Shown one piece after another: positions 26,125 to 34,830 of a stretch of 64,000 nt of DNA. A program made the position numbers and the translations under genes. The notes beneath the pieces were generated by a model. That model was given only the letters and a program-made list of their open reading frames with translations, had not been told where the DNA came from and did not search any database. The DNA is from Nocardioides pocheonensis (GTDB lineage: Bacteria > Actinomycetota > Actinomycetes > Propionibacteriales > Nocardioidaceae). The stretch lies in the NCBI RefSeq assembly GCF_003725535.1, contig NZ_RJSF01000040.1, positions 551,407 through 615,406 on the forward strand. Reading direction: 5' to 3'. The first letter of the stretch is position 1; every line of letters begins with the position of its first letter.

Positions 26125-27771
26125 ATGGTCAGCGCCGACCCATCGGATTTCGACACCGTTCGCTTCCAGGCTCTGCTCCTCGATTCGGTCGGCCAAGCCG
26201 TGATCGCCACGGACGTCGGCGGGCTGGTCATCTACTGGAACAGCGCCGCCGAGCGGCTGTACGGATGGCCGGCGCAGGAGGCGATCGGGCGGTCCATCGT
26301 CGAGCTCACCCCGGCGCCCCAGTCCCTCGAGGAAGCCACGCTGATCTTCGCCGAGCTCGCCGCGGGCCGCACCTGGGAGGGGGAGTTCGTCGTACGACAT
26401 CGGGACGGTCGAGCGTTCCCGGTCCACGTGACGGACACGCCCGTTCTCGGTGATGACGGCACCCTGCGAGCCATCATCGGCATCTCCAGCGACATCACCG
26501 AGCGCAAGCGGGCCGAGCAAGCCGCGCGCCACCTGTCCGCGATCGTCGAGTCGAGCAGCGACGCGATCATCGGTGCGGCTCTGGACGGGGCGATCGTGAG
26601 CTGGAACGGCGGGGCAGAGAGGTTGTTCGGCTACGCCGCCAGCGAGGTCATCGGTCAGCACGTCCGGATCCTGGCCCCGAGCGAAGCCATCGCGGAGGAG
26701 ATCGCGGCCAACGTGCGCAGGGTCGCGCTGGGACAGCGCATCGAGAGCCTGGAGACAGTCCGAAGGCACAAGGACGGCAGTCCGCTCGACGTCGCGCTCA
26801 CCCTCTCGCCGGTCTACCGCCCGGACGGGTCGATGGGCGGATTCTCGGCGATCATGAGGGACGACTCCGTGCGCCAGCGGGGGGAGCGCGCGCTCAAGCA
26901 GCGGGCGGACCTGCTGGTCTCGAGGCTGGCCAAGGAAGCAAAGGCCTCCGAACGGCTCCGCGAGCTCGACCGGATCAAGGACGACCTCGTCGCCACCGTG
27001 AGCCATGAGCTCCGTACCCCTCTCACCAGCATCATGGGGTTCGTGGAGCTCCTCAAGGAGGAGCAGGCCGGTCCGCTCACCGCCCAGCAACGGACGTGGG
27101 CCGACACGATCGGCCGCAACGGCGATCGCCTGCTGACCCTTGTCGACAACTTGCTGGCTGCGTCCACCCTCGATGCGGGGAAGATGCAGGCCGGTTCCTC
27201 CCGCGTCGACCTCAGGGACGTGATCACAGCTGCCCGCCGAACCCTGCAGCCCTCGATCGATCAGCGCCATCTGACGACTCGCTTCCACCTGCCGCCGACG
27301 TCGATCCTCGTGCAGGGCGACGCGAGCCAGCTCGAACAGGTCGTGTGCAACCTGGTGAGCAACGCCTTGAAGTTCACCGAGGACGGCGGCACCGTCGAGT
27401 GCGCCTTGGCCGTCGAAGGTTCTCAGGCCAGGCTCACGGTGAGCGACGACGGCATCGGCATACCTGACGATGAGCAGGCCGAGCTCTTCACACGATTCTT
27501 CCGCTCCACGACAGCCACGGACCGCGCGATCCAGGGCACCGGGCTGGGACTGAGCATCGCGTCCTCGATCGTGCGGAGCCACGGCGGTGCGATCTCGGTC
27601 GTCTCCGCCCCCGGCCGAGGCACGAAGGTCATGGTCGACCTCCCGATGGCAGGCCCGCGCGCGCTTCGCCGTCAACGGCGCCGCACACCAGCACACGGAC
27701 CGGCCGGATCGTCGGAAGCCGACCGCCACGTGCGCCTGACGGCCGCCGCACCCGACCGTCCCGTCGCGTGA
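26125..27771 (+). CDS. PAS-domain sensor histidine kinase, cytoplasmic, orphan
   Basis: 548 residues. Two PAS domains (about 12-125 and 137-250) with the IYWNSAAERLYGW and VSWNGGAERLFGY cores, each ending in a PAC region. A HisKA helix with phospho-acceptor VSHELRTPLTS (His about 294) follows, then HATPase_c with N box (NLVSNALKF), G1 (DDGIGIPD) and G2 (GTGLGLSI). No TM segment or signal peptide, so it senses internally. No response regulator gene is adjacent, so the partner is unknown. The C-terminal 40 residues are basic and low-complexity. Confidence 0.93.
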   Translation: MVSADPSDFDTVRFQALLLDSVGQAVIATDVGGLVIYWNSAAERLYGWPAQEAIGRSIVELTPAPQSLEEATLIFAELAAGRTWEGEFVVRHRDGRAFPVHVTDTPVLGDDGTLRAIIGISSDITERKRAEQAARHLSAIVESSSDAIIGAALDGAIVSWNGGAERLFGYAASEVIGQHVRILAPSEAIAEEIAANVRRVALGQRIESLETVRRHKDGSPLDVALTLSPVYRPDGSMGGFSAIMRDDSVRQRGERALKQRADLLVSRLAKEAKASERLRELDRIKDDLVATVSHELRTPLTSIMGFVELLKEEQAGPLTAQQRTWADTIGRNGDRLLTLVDNLLAASTLDAGKMQAGSSRVDLRDVITAARRTLQPSIDQRHLTTRFHLPPTSILVQGDASQLEQVVCNLVSNALKFTEDGGTVECALAVEGSQARLTVSDDGIGIPDDEQAELFTRFFRSTTATDRAIQGTGLGLSIASSIVRSHGGAISVVSAPGRGTKVMVDLPMAGPRALRRQRRRTPAHGPAGSSEADRHVRLTAAAPDRPVA

Positions 27772-27886
27772 AGCCAGGCTGGGCGGTCTCCACGCGCTGG
27801 GCGACCGACGTGAGCACCACCGTGATTGATGTGCCGAGCCGTCGCCGCCCGCCTCCTCGCCGGCGCCGGGAGGCGCCCGGGCGGTC

Positions 27887-27927
27887 GAGTCAGGGGCGAG
27901 TCAGGGGCGAGTCAGGGGCGAGTCAGG
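27887..27927 (+). repeat. Tandem 11-bp repeat, 3.7 copies, in the promoter of the COG4705 gene
   Basis: GAGTCAGGGGC is repeated exactly at 27887-27897, 27898-27908 and 27909-27919. A fourth partial copy (GAGTCAGG, 27920-27927) runs into TGAGCCTAAG. It ends 24 bp before the downstream ATG. A period of 11 bp would put each copy on nearly the same DNA face. Confidence 0.85.
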
Positions 27928-27936
27928 TGAGCCTAA
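27925..27936 (+). promoter_or_regulatory. Iron-box-like half site AGGTGAGCCTAA
   Basis: AGGTGAGCCTAA at 27925-27936 resembles the centre and one half of the DtxR/IdeR consensus TTAGGTTAGGCTAACCTAA (11 of 19 positions by eye). The other half is poor. It lies 15 bp before the start of a membrane protein that may handle metals. Tentative. Confidence 0.3.
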
Positions 27937-27951
27937 GTAGCGTCCGCGCCC

Positions 27952-28782
27952 ATGACGACTGAGCATCTGCCCAGCCCTGCCCGCACCATGCTGAACAAGG
28001 TCCCCGAGGTGACCGTCTACTTCTGGATCATCAAGATCCTGTGCACGACCGTCGGAGAGAGCTTCGCCGACTACATCAACGAGACCCTCGGCTTCGGCCT
28101 GACGAACACCACGCTGGTCTTCTCCGCCGCCCTCGTGATCGCGCTGGTCGCGCAGTTCCGGCTCGACCGCTACGTCCCCGGGGTGTACTGGCTCTCGGTG
28201 GTCCTGATCAGCGTCGTCGGGACGCTGCTGACCGACAACATGACCGACGGGCACGACGTACCGCTCTGGATCAGCTCGACCGGCTTTGCGATCCTCCTGG
28301 CCGTGGTCTTCGGTGTCTGGTACGCCCGTGAGCGGACGCTGTCGATCCACACCATCGTCACCACGCCGCGCGAGAGCTTCTACTGGCTGACCGTGCTCGT
28401 GACCTTCGCCCTCGGTACCGCGGTCGGGGACTGGACGCTCGACCTGACCGGCTGGTCGCCGGGTGTCTCGGTGCTGCTGCCCCTCGGCCTCATCCTGGCG
28501 GTGTTCACTTCGTGGAAGCTCGGCGCAGGCCCGGTGCTGTCGTTCTGGCTCGCCTACATCCTCACCCGCCCGCTCGGCGCCAACATCGGTGACTACCTCG
28601 GCTCTCCGCACCGCGACGGAGGCCTCGGCCTCGGGACGCTGGGCACCAGCGTGATCTTCCTCGGCACGATCCTCGCCGTCGTGGTCTACCTGTCGATCAC
28701 GGGCAGGGACCGCACGGAGGCGGTCCAGCCGACCACCGCGGAGGCCGTTGCCTCGGGCGTCGGCGCGCGGGACGCGTCATGA
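27952..28782 (+). CDS. COG4705 family membrane protein
   Basis: 276 residues with about seven to nine hydrophobic helices. The two halves look related: each carries a G-D-x3-(D/E) type polar segment (TTVGESFADYINETLGFG near 28; TAVGDWTLDLTGW near 165; TRPLGANIGDYLG near 205). This is the COG4705 'membrane-anchored protein' family. I recall a relative, MntX, described as a manganese exporter in Neisseria; extending that role to this protein is inference. Start ATG at 27952. It overlaps the next gene by 4 nt (ATGA). Confidence 0.78.
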   Translation: MTTEHLPSPARTMLNKVPEVTVYFWIIKILCTTVGESFADYINETLGFGLTNTTLVFSAALVIALVAQFRLDRYVPGVYWLSVVLISVVGTLLTDNMTDGHDVPLWISSTGFAILLAVVFGVWYARERTLSIHTIVTTPRESFYWLTVLVTFALGTAVGDWTLDLTGWSPGVSVLLPLGLILAVFTSWKLGAGPVLSFWLAYILTRPLGANIGDYLGSPHRDGGLGLGTLGTSVIFLGTILAVVVYLSITGRDRTEAVQPTTAEAVASGVGARDAS

Positions 28783-29210
28783 CCGCCGAGCTCACCCGCC
28801 GGATCCTCGTGGTCACCGACCACGCGGAGCCCACGCAGGAGCTCAAGGACGCGATCCGGCAGCGCGCCGAGCGTGGTGACGTCCAGTTCCGGCTCGTCGT
28901 GCTGAACCCCGCGCGTGCCGAGGTGCACCTGCTGCACCCCGAGCGGCACGACAAGGCGAGCCAGGCGGAGCAGGTGATGCTGCAGGCGCTGCCCGACCTG
29001 AGCGAGGCGGCAGGCGCGCCGGTGATCGGCTCGGTATCGGTGCGGCACGACCCGATGGACGCCGTCGAGGAGACGATCTTCAGCGAGCCCGTCGACGAGA
29101 TCATGCTGGCGGTGCCGGCTCACCACCTCGCGACCGCGCTGCACCAGGACCTCCAGCACCGGCTCGAGCACTTCCACCTGCCGGTGACGGTCGTGCGCGC
29201 CGAGGGGTGA
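28779..29210 (+). CDS. Universal-stress-like alpha/beta protein
   Basis: 143 residues, translationally coupled (4-nt overlap) to the COG4705 membrane protein. The N-terminal strand RRILVVTDHAEP, a middle FRLVVLNPARAEVH strand and the C-terminal VDEIMLAVPAH...LPVTVVRAEG resemble the USP/Rossmann-like nucleotide-binding fold, but the ATP-binding GxGxxG loop is not apparent. Possibly a regulatory partner of the membrane protein. No specific function known. Confidence 0.65.
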   Translation: MTAELTRRILVVTDHAEPTQELKDAIRQRAERGDVQFRLVVLNPARAEVHLLHPERHDKASQAEQVMLQALPDLSEAAGAPVIGSVSVRHDPMDAVEETIFSEPVDEIMLAVPAHHLATALHQDLQHRLEHFHLPVTVVRAEG

Positions 29211-29306
29211 ACCTGCCCACGGTTGCGTGAAACCCCGGACGCGGGTCTCGAAACGTGATGAAGTGCTCCCGCCACGAAATCGCCACAATTCGGAGGGTCA
29301 CGGGGG

Positions 29307-30326
29307 ATGCGCAAGGTGCTCGGGACGATGCTGCTCGTCCTCGCGACGGCGGCCGGGACGCTCGGTCCGGTCGGGTCGACCGCGCACGCCGAGACCACCG
29401 GGGTCCGGATCATGCTGGCCGGCGACTCCATCACCCAGGGCTTCGACGGCGACTACACCTGGCGCTACCGGCTCTACCAGGAGCTCACCCGGCTGCAGGT
29501 CCCGTTCGACTTCGTCGGGCCGCACACCGAGCCGTACGGCGGGAGCAACACCTACCTCGCCACCGGGTGGGACACCGACCACGACGCCAAGGGCGGCACC
29601 ACGCTCGGCGCGCAGCTGGGCAACATCACCGGCGACATGGAGGCGTACCGGCCGGACGTGCTGGTGGCGCTCTACGGCACCAACGACCTGCGCCTCGGCG
29701 TGACGCGGGAGCAGCTGATGGACCGGTGGCGGTCGTACGTCGCCCAGGCGCGGGCCGTGCGCCCGGACGTCAAGCTGGTGCTGGGCGAGGTCACCAGTGC
29801 CCACGCCGCCGACCACGACGCGTCGAACGAGGCGCTCAACCAGCTCGCCGTCGAGCTGAGCACCCCGGAGTCGCCGGTGGTCGTGGCCGACCTGGACTCG
29901 CCGGAGTTCGACCTCCAGCGCGACACCTACGACCACACGCACCCGACGCCGACCGGGGAGACCCTGATCGCGCAGCGGGTCGCCGAGCAGCTCGCGGGGC
30001 TCGGCATCGTCCCGGCGCAGCCGGAGATCGTCCAGCCGTTCGTGCCCTGGTCGCCGCCGGTGAAGGCGAACGTGCGCCGCGTGGGCCGGACGCTGGTGAT
30101 CGACTGGCACGCCACCAAGCACCGCTACCGCGCCCGGGAGATGCGGATGCGGTGGACCAACGTGCGCACCGGGCGCACCCGCGTGACGCCCTGGTCCCGG
30201 TGGAACACCCACCTGCGGACGAAGGCGCTGCCGCCGGGCACGTACCGCGTCGACCTGCAGGCCAGCCGGCGGACGATGACCTCCGCCTGGGGTCCTGCGG
30301 TGGAGCGGCGCGTCTCGCGCCACTGA
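29307..30326 (+). CDS. Secreted SGNH/GDSL hydrolase
   Basis: 339 residues from the ATG at 29307 (GGAGGG upstream). Signal peptide about 1-30 (ending AHAE). SGNH blocks: GDSIT (Ser nucleophile, about 37-41), GTND (Asn, about 128-131) and the late DHTHPTPTG (Asp/His, about 210). From about residue 240 on, a beta-sandwich-like domain (WHATKHRYRAREMRMRW...) follows, probably fibronectin-III-like. It likely deacylates an extracellular carbohydrate or lipid ester; the substrate is unknown. Monocistronic. Confidence 0.88.
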   Translation: MRKVLGTMLLVLATAAGTLGPVGSTAHAETTGVRIMLAGDSITQGFDGDYTWRYRLYQELTRLQVPFDFVGPHTEPYGGSNTYLATGWDTDHDAKGGTTLGAQLGNITGDMEAYRPDVLVALYGTNDLRLGVTREQLMDRWRSYVAQARAVRPDVKLVLGEVTSAHAADHDASNEALNQLAVELSTPESPVVVADLDSPEFDLQRDTYDHTHPTPTGETLIAQRVAEQLAGLGIVPAQPEIVQPFVPWSPPVKANVRRVGRTLVIDWHATKHRYRAREMRMRWTNVRTGRTRVTPWSRWNTHLRTKALPPGTYRVDLQASRRTMTSAWGPAVERRVSRH

Positions 30327-30332
30327 GTGAGC

Positions 30333-30360
30333 TGTCGATCGACGGCCGGCTCGTTCGTTC
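30333..30360 (+). promoter_or_regulatory. Candidate ECF42-type promoter upstream of the YciI gene
   Basis: TGTCGA at 30333-30338 with CGTTC at 30356-30360 (17-bp spacer). TGTCGA as -35 with a CG(A/T)C-like -10 is what I recall for ECF42 autoregulated promoters. The -10 match is approximate. Confidence 0.45.
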
Positions 30361-30412
30361 CGTCCCTGCCGGGGCGCGCGTGCCCTGCGACACTGCCCTT
30401 CGAGGAGGAACG

Positions 30413-30787
30413 ATGCGCTACACCCTGCTTCTGCACTACCCGGAGATGTCCCTCGACGAGCTCGGCGAGGAGGGCATGGCGGCCGGCCAGGAGGCGTTCC
30501 GGTCGTACGCCGCGGCGCTGCACGCAGCCGGCGTCCTGATCGCCGGCGAGGTGCTCCAGCCGTCGTCGCTGACCACCACCGTCACCGCGGCGAGCGGCAC
30601 CCTGCAGGTCCAGGACGGCCCGTTCGCGAGCACCAAGGAGCAGCTCGGCGGCACGTTCGTGATCGACGTACCCGACCTCGACGCGGCGCTGGCCTGGGCC
30701 GAGAAGGCGCCCTCCGTCCAGTGGGGCACGGTCGAGGTGCGGCCGACGGCCACGCACGTCGTCGACGGGCAGTGGGTCGAGGGCTGA
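30413..30787 (+). CDS. YciI-like (DGPF) protein, partner of ECF42 sigma factor
   Basis: 124 residues from the ATG at 30413 with CGAGGAGGAA upstream. Ferredoxin-like alpha/beta barrel fold of the YciI/DGPF family, with the diagnostic QDGPFASTKEQLGGTFVI (about residues 66-83). DGPF proteins are typically encoded next to ECF42 sigma factors, as here, with 6 nt between the genes. They may act in sensing or detoxification, but the role is not established. Confidence 0.9.
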   Translation: MRYTLLLHYPEMSLDELGEEGMAAGQEAFRSYAAALHAAGVLIAGEVLQPSSLTTTVTAASGTLQVQDGPFASTKEQLGGTFVIDVPDLDAALAWAEKAPSVQWGTVEVRPTATHVVDGQWVEG

Positions 30788-30793
30788 CCCGCC

Positions 30794-32050
30794 GTGGCCC
30801 CAGCCGTTGGTGAGGAGGCACGTGCCGCCGCGGAACGAGCGGCCCGTGCCTCCTACGGGCGGCTGGTCGCGGTGCTCGCCGCGAGCACGCGGGACATCGC
30901 GCTCGCCGAGGACGCCCTCGCCGACGCCTTCGAGCGCGCCCTGCGCACGTGGCCCGAGGCGGGCGTCCCGGACAGCCCGGAGGGCTGGCTGCTGACCGTG
31001 GCTCGGCACCGGCAGAGCGACGTCCTGGGCTCGGCGGCGCGGCGTACGTCGGTCCCGCTGCCGGACGCGGACGGCAGCGGACGGACCCTCCCGGCCCCGC
31101 TCGAGGACACCGACCCCGACCGGATCCCCGACCGGCGGCTGGAGCTGTTGTTCGCCTGCGCCCACCCGGCGCTGGACCCGGCGATCCGCACGCCGCTGAT
31201 GCTCCAGGCGGTGCTCGGGTTCGAGGCTGCCGAGATCGCGCGTGCGTTCGCGTTGCCGTCCGCGACGATGGCGCAGCGACTGGTGCGCGCCAAGCGCCGG
31301 ATCAAGGACGCCGGCATTCCGTTCGTCGTCCCGGACCGGTCCGTGCTGCCTGCCCGCCTCGAGCCGGTGCTCGAGGCGGTGTACGGCTGCTTCGCGATCG
31401 ACTGGCAGGGCTCGGCCGCGCCGACGGTGCGGGAGTCGATGGCCGCCGAGGCGCACTACCTCGCCGTCACGCTCGCGGAGATGCTCGTCGACGAGCCCGA
31501 GGCCTGGGGGCTGGCCGCGCTGATCACGTTGTCCCTGGCCCGCACCCCGACCCGGTCCGCAGAGGTCTACGTGCCCCTCGACGAGCAGGACGCCGCCGCG
31601 TGGAGCAGCGCGCTGATCACCGAGGGGGAGGGCCACCTCCGGCGCGCGGCCGAGTGCCGGCGCGACGGCGCGCCCCTTGGGCGGTTCGAGATCGAGGCGG
31701 CGATCCAGGCCGCCCACTGCGCGCGTGCCCGGACCGGCGTGCTCGACTCCGCGGCACTGCGGACGCTCCACGAGGCGCTCGTGGTGGTGGCGCCCACCCT
31801 GGGTGCCCGGGTCGCGCTCGCGGCCGCGGTGGCGCGTGCCGACGGCCCCGCGGCCGGGCTGGAGCTGCTCGACGCGATCGACGACCCGGCGCTGGCACGG
31901 TTCCAGCCGGCCTGGGCGACGCGCGCGGCGCTGCTCGCCGAGGCCGGCGAGCACGAGGGGGCTCGGGCGGCGTACGCCAAGGCGATCTCGCTGACCACCG
32001 ACATCCCGACCCGCCGGTGGCTCGAGCAGCAGGCGGCCCGTCTGGGCTGA
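30794..32050 (+). CDS. ECF42-group RNA polymerase sigma factor
   Basis: 418 residues from a GTG at 30794. An N-terminal sigma-2 (about 15-80) and sigma-4 region (about 125-180, QAVLGFEAAEIARAFALPSATMAQRLVRAKRRI) are followed by a long C-terminal extension (DUF6596/TPR-like, about 190-418), characteristic of ECF42 rather than small classical ECFs. There is no anti-sigma gene; the DGPF partner lies immediately upstream. Likely transcribed from the shared promoter at 30333-30360 and possibly autoregulated. Confidence 0.92.
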   Translation: MAPAVGEEARAAAERAARASYGRLVAVLAASTRDIALAEDALADAFERALRTWPEAGVPDSPEGWLLTVARHRQSDVLGSAARRTSVPLPDADGSGRTLPAPLEDTDPDRIPDRRLELLFACAHPALDPAIRTPLMLQAVLGFEAAEIARAFALPSATMAQRLVRAKRRIKDAGIPFVVPDRSVLPARLEPVLEAVYGCFAIDWQGSAAPTVRESMAAEAHYLAVTLAEMLVDEPEAWGLAALITLSLARTPTRSAEVYVPLDEQDAAAWSSALITEGEGHLRRAAECRRDGAPLGRFEIEAAIQAAHCARARTGVLDSAALRTLHEALVVVAPTLGARVALAAAVARADGPAAGLELLDAIDDPALARFQPAWATRAALLAEAGEHEGARAAYAKAISLTTDIPTRRWLEQQAARLG

Positions 32051-32077
32051 CCGGCCCGGGCTGGCCCGCCGGCCCGA

Positions 32078-33076
32078 TCAGTCGGCCAGCAGCCGCCGGA
32101 CGGCGCGCTCGAGGGCGGCCTGCCGCTTCTCGGGGTTCCGTGGTGCCCGGCGTACGGCGGCAGCGATCGTCACTCCGTCCTCGTAGAGGTCGACCACCCG
32201 CGGGTCGACGTACGACGCCTTCGCGATCGCCGGGGTGTTGCCCAGGAACTCGGCCACCTCGTCCATCGTCGCCTTGACCGCACGCTTGCGTGACGCCTTG
32301 GTCGCCCCGGGCTCGTGGCTCTCCGCGAGGACGGTCGCCGCGAGGACGGTCGCGTGCCAGGTGCGGAAGTCCTTGGCGGTGAGGTCCTCACCGGTGCGCT
32401 CGCGCAGGTAGTCGTTCACCGAGCCGGCGTCGAGGTCCACCCAGCGCCCCTTCTCGCGGAACGCGAGCAACCGGTCACTGCCGCCCCGACGTCGGCGCAT
32501 CGTCTCGATCGCCTCGCGGCTGGGCTCGTCCTCGACCTCGATGCGGTGCTCGATCCCGGACTTCCCGGTGAACTCGAAGACCAGCGTGGTGCCCGCCCGG
32601 CGCACGTGGCGCCGCTCCAGCGTGGTCAGGCCGAAGGACTCGCCGTTGGCGTAGGCGTCGCTGCCGATCCGGAAGGCGCCCTGGTCGATCAGGCGCACCG
32701 CGACCGCGCAGGCCTTGTTGCGGGTCATCGCCTCCTCGGCCAGGTCCTCCAGGACGGCGGCCCGCATCGCCGGCAGGCGGCGTGCGGCCCGGGTGACGCG
32801 GGCGAACTTGAGCTCGTCCTGCCGCACCCGCCACTCGGGGTGGTAGAGGTACTGCCGTCGGCCGGCGGCGTCGACGCCGAGCGCCTGCAGGTGGCCGTTG
32901 GGCCGGGTGCAGATCCACACGTCGGTCCAGGCCGGGGGGATCGCGAGCGCCTTGACGCGCGCGACGTCCTCCTCGGGGAGTCGGTTGCCGTTCTCGTCGA
33001 GGTAGACGAACCCTCGACCTGCGCGACGGCGGGTCCATCCTGGTTCGCGGGGAGAGACCCGCCGGAGTCGTGGCAC
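32078..33076 (-). CDS. DNA topoisomerase IB (eukaryote-like)
   Basis: 332 residues from a GTG at 33076, chosen because AAGGGGGG sits just upstream; the frame is open further but lacks conserved sequence. Viral/bacterial type IB topoisomerase that relaxes supercoils through a 3'-phosphotyrosine. Catalytic Tyr in AKASYVDPRV (about residue 289), with the Arg/Lys pentad regions ERRHVRRAG, LTAKDFRTWHATVLAA present. Length is typical (about 330-350). The promoter lies divergent from the acyl-CoA synthetase at 33207. Confidence 0.93.
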   Translation of the reverse strand: MPRLRRVSPREPGWTRRRAGRGFVYLDENGNRLPEEDVARVKALAIPPAWTDVWICTRPNGHLQALGVDAAGRRQYLYHPEWRVRQDELKFARVTRAARRLPAMRAAVLEDLAEEAMTRNKACAVAVRLIDQGAFRIGSDAYANGESFGLTTLERRHVRRAGTTLVFEFTGKSGIEHRIEVEDEPSREAIETMRRRRGGSDRLLAFREKGRWVDLDAGSVNDYLRERTGEDLTAKDFRTWHATVLAATVLAESHEPGATKASRKRAVKATMDEVAEFLGNTPAIAKASYVDPRVVDLYEDGVTIAAAVRRAPRNPEKRQAALERAVRRLLAD

Positions 33077-33160
33077 GACCCCCCTTACCCGAAAAGGTGA
33101 GCGACCGTTCACCGCACGGATCCGACGGTTCGCCGACGACGCGTTCTCGCGGGGCAGGAG

Positions 33161-33179
33161 CGTGGCTAGATTGGCCACG
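33161..33179. promoter_or_regulatory. Inverted repeat overlapping the promoter of the 33207 acyl-CoA synthetase
   Basis: CGTGGC (33161-33166) and GCCACG (33174-33179) flank TAGATTG. The -10-like TAGATT (33167-33172) lies within the repeat, with TTCTCG about 18 bp upstream, so a repressor bound here would block the promoter. Located 28 bp before the GTG start. Confidence 0.5.
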
Positions 33180-33206
33180 AACAACCGTGTGACGGAGGAC
33201 ACCACC

Positions 33207-34736
33207 GTGATCGTTCCCTTGAGTGCCACCGACTTCCTGGACCGTGCCCTGGCGGTCTACCGCGAGCGGATCGGCGTGGTCGACGAGCCGGAGCAGCCGG
33301 CTCCGTCGCTGGGTGACCTGACCTACGGGGAGCTCGGCGAGAAGGCGGCCGCGATGGCGGCGTACCTGGACCACATCGGCATCGGCGTCGGCGAGCGGGT
33401 CGCGTTCGTCTCGCACAACAGCGCCCGTCTGATGACAGCGTTCTTCGGGGTCTGCGGCTACGGGCGGGTGCTGGTGCCGATCAACTTCCGGCTCTCCGCC
33501 GAGGAGGTCGCCTACATCGTCAAGCACAGCGGTGCGCGGGTCCTGTACGTCGACCCGGAGATCGACGAGCACCTGGCCGGCGTCGAGTGCGAGCACCGGT
33601 TCCGGATCGGGCACGACGACCGGATGTTCCTCCACGGCGTCGAGCCCAAGCCGTGGGAGCACGACGAGAACGCGACCGCGACGATCAACTACACCTCCGG
33701 CACGACCGCGCGCCCCAAGGGCGTGCAGATCACGCACCGGAACATCTGGACCAACGCGGTGACGTTCGCGCTGCACGCCGGGGTGACCGATCGCGACGTC
33801 TACCTGCACACGCTGCCGATGTTCCACGCCAACGGGTGGGGCATGCCGTTCGCCATGACCGGCATGGGCGTGCCGCAGGTGGTGCTGCGCAAGGTCGACG
33901 GCGCCGAGATCCTGCGCCGCGTCGAGAAGCACGGCGTGACCGTCATGTGCGCCGCGCCGGCCGTCGTCAACGCGGTGCTCGACGCCGCGGCCACCTGGGA
34001 CGGCGAGATCCCCGGACGCGACCGGGTGCGGATCATCGTGGCGGGCGCGCCGCCGCCGACCAAGACGATCGTGCGAGTGCAGGAGGAGCTCGGCTGGGAG
34101 TTCATCCAGATCTACGGCCTGACCGAGACCTCGCCGCTGCTCACCGTCAACCGCACGCGATCGGAGTGGGACGACCTGCCCGCCGAGGAGCGGGCGGGCA
34201 AGCTGGTGCGCGCCGGCACCCCGGCGATCGGGGTCACGTTGAAGACCTCGGAGTCGGGCGAGGTGCTGGCCCGCTCGAACGTCGTGCTCGAGGGCTACTG
34301 GGAGCAGCCGGAGGAGACCGAGGCCGCGCTCGGCGACGGCTGGTTCCACACCGGCGACGGCGGCGTGATCGGCGACGACGGCTACCTGACCATCCAGGAC
34401 CGCAAGAAGGACGTGATCATCACCGGCGGCGAGAACGTCAGCTCGATCGAGGTCGAGGACGTGATCTTCTCCCATCCCGACGTCGCGGAGGTCGCCGTGA
34501 TCGGCGTACCGGACGAGAAGTGGGGGGAGACGATCAAGGCGCTCGTCGTGAAGGCCGAGGGCTCCGAGCTCACCGAGGCGGAGCTGATCGCCTACTGCAA
34601 GTCGAAGGTCGCCGGCTACAAGGCACCGACGTCGGTGGAGTTCCGCGAGGTGCTCGCCCGCACCGCGACCGGCAAGCTGCAGAAGTTCAAGCTGCGCGCG
34701 CCGTACTGGGAGGGGCGCGACCGGCAGGTCAACTGA
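33207..34736 (+). CDS. Acyl-CoA synthetase / AMP-binding protein
   Basis: 509 residues from a GTG at 33207 with GGAGG eight bases upstream. Adenylate-forming motifs: YTSGTTARPKG (about residue 161), YGLTET (about 300), the GENVSSIEVED region (about 412), and ATGKLQKFKL with the catalytic Lys at the C-terminus. Medium-chain or short-chain FadD-like, resembling the family annotated as long-chain-fatty-acid-CoA ligase. Its own inverted-repeat operator precedes it. Single gene. Confidence 0.91.
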   Translation: MIVPLSATDFLDRALAVYRERIGVVDEPEQPAPSLGDLTYGELGEKAAAMAAYLDHIGIGVGERVAFVSHNSARLMTAFFGVCGYGRVLVPINFRLSAEEVAYIVKHSGARVLYVDPEIDEHLAGVECEHRFRIGHDDRMFLHGVEPKPWEHDENATATINYTSGTTARPKGVQITHRNIWTNAVTFALHAGVTDRDVYLHTLPMFHANGWGMPFAMTGMGVPQVVLRKVDGAEILRRVEKHGVTVMCAAPAVVNAVLDAAATWDGEIPGRDRVRIIVAGAPPPTKTIVRVQEELGWEFIQIYGLTETSPLLTVNRTRSEWDDLPAEERAGKLVRAGTPAIGVTLKTSESGEVLARSNVVLEGYWEQPEETEAALGDGWFHTGDGGVIGDDGYLTIQDRKKDVIITGGENVSSIEVEDVIFSHPDVAEVAVIGVPDEKWGETIKALVVKAEGSELTEAELIAYCKSKVAGYKAPTSVEFREVLARTATGKLQKFKLRAPYWEGRDRQVN

Positions 34737-34764
34737 GCCCCGGCGGTTCCGAGGCTCGCTGGCA

Positions 34765-34790
34765 TGGTTCCTGAGACTGCCGAAGGGCTC
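34765..34790 (+). repeat. Dispersed 26-bp repeat, copy 1
   Basis: Begins TGGTTCCTGAG and ends AAGGGCTC; it matches 51032-51057 at 24 of 26 positions (differences at positions 12 and 18). It lies between the acyl-CoA synthetase and Nif3 genes. Probably a REP-like element. Confidence 0.7.
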
Positions 34791-34830
34791 GCGCGCCTCA
34801 GCCACCCGGAATCCTCGGTAGCCTCTGCGC

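Noticed and set aside
27887-27927. Tandem repeat considered as a CRISPR array
   Set aside because: Units are only 11 bp and directly adjacent with no spacers.
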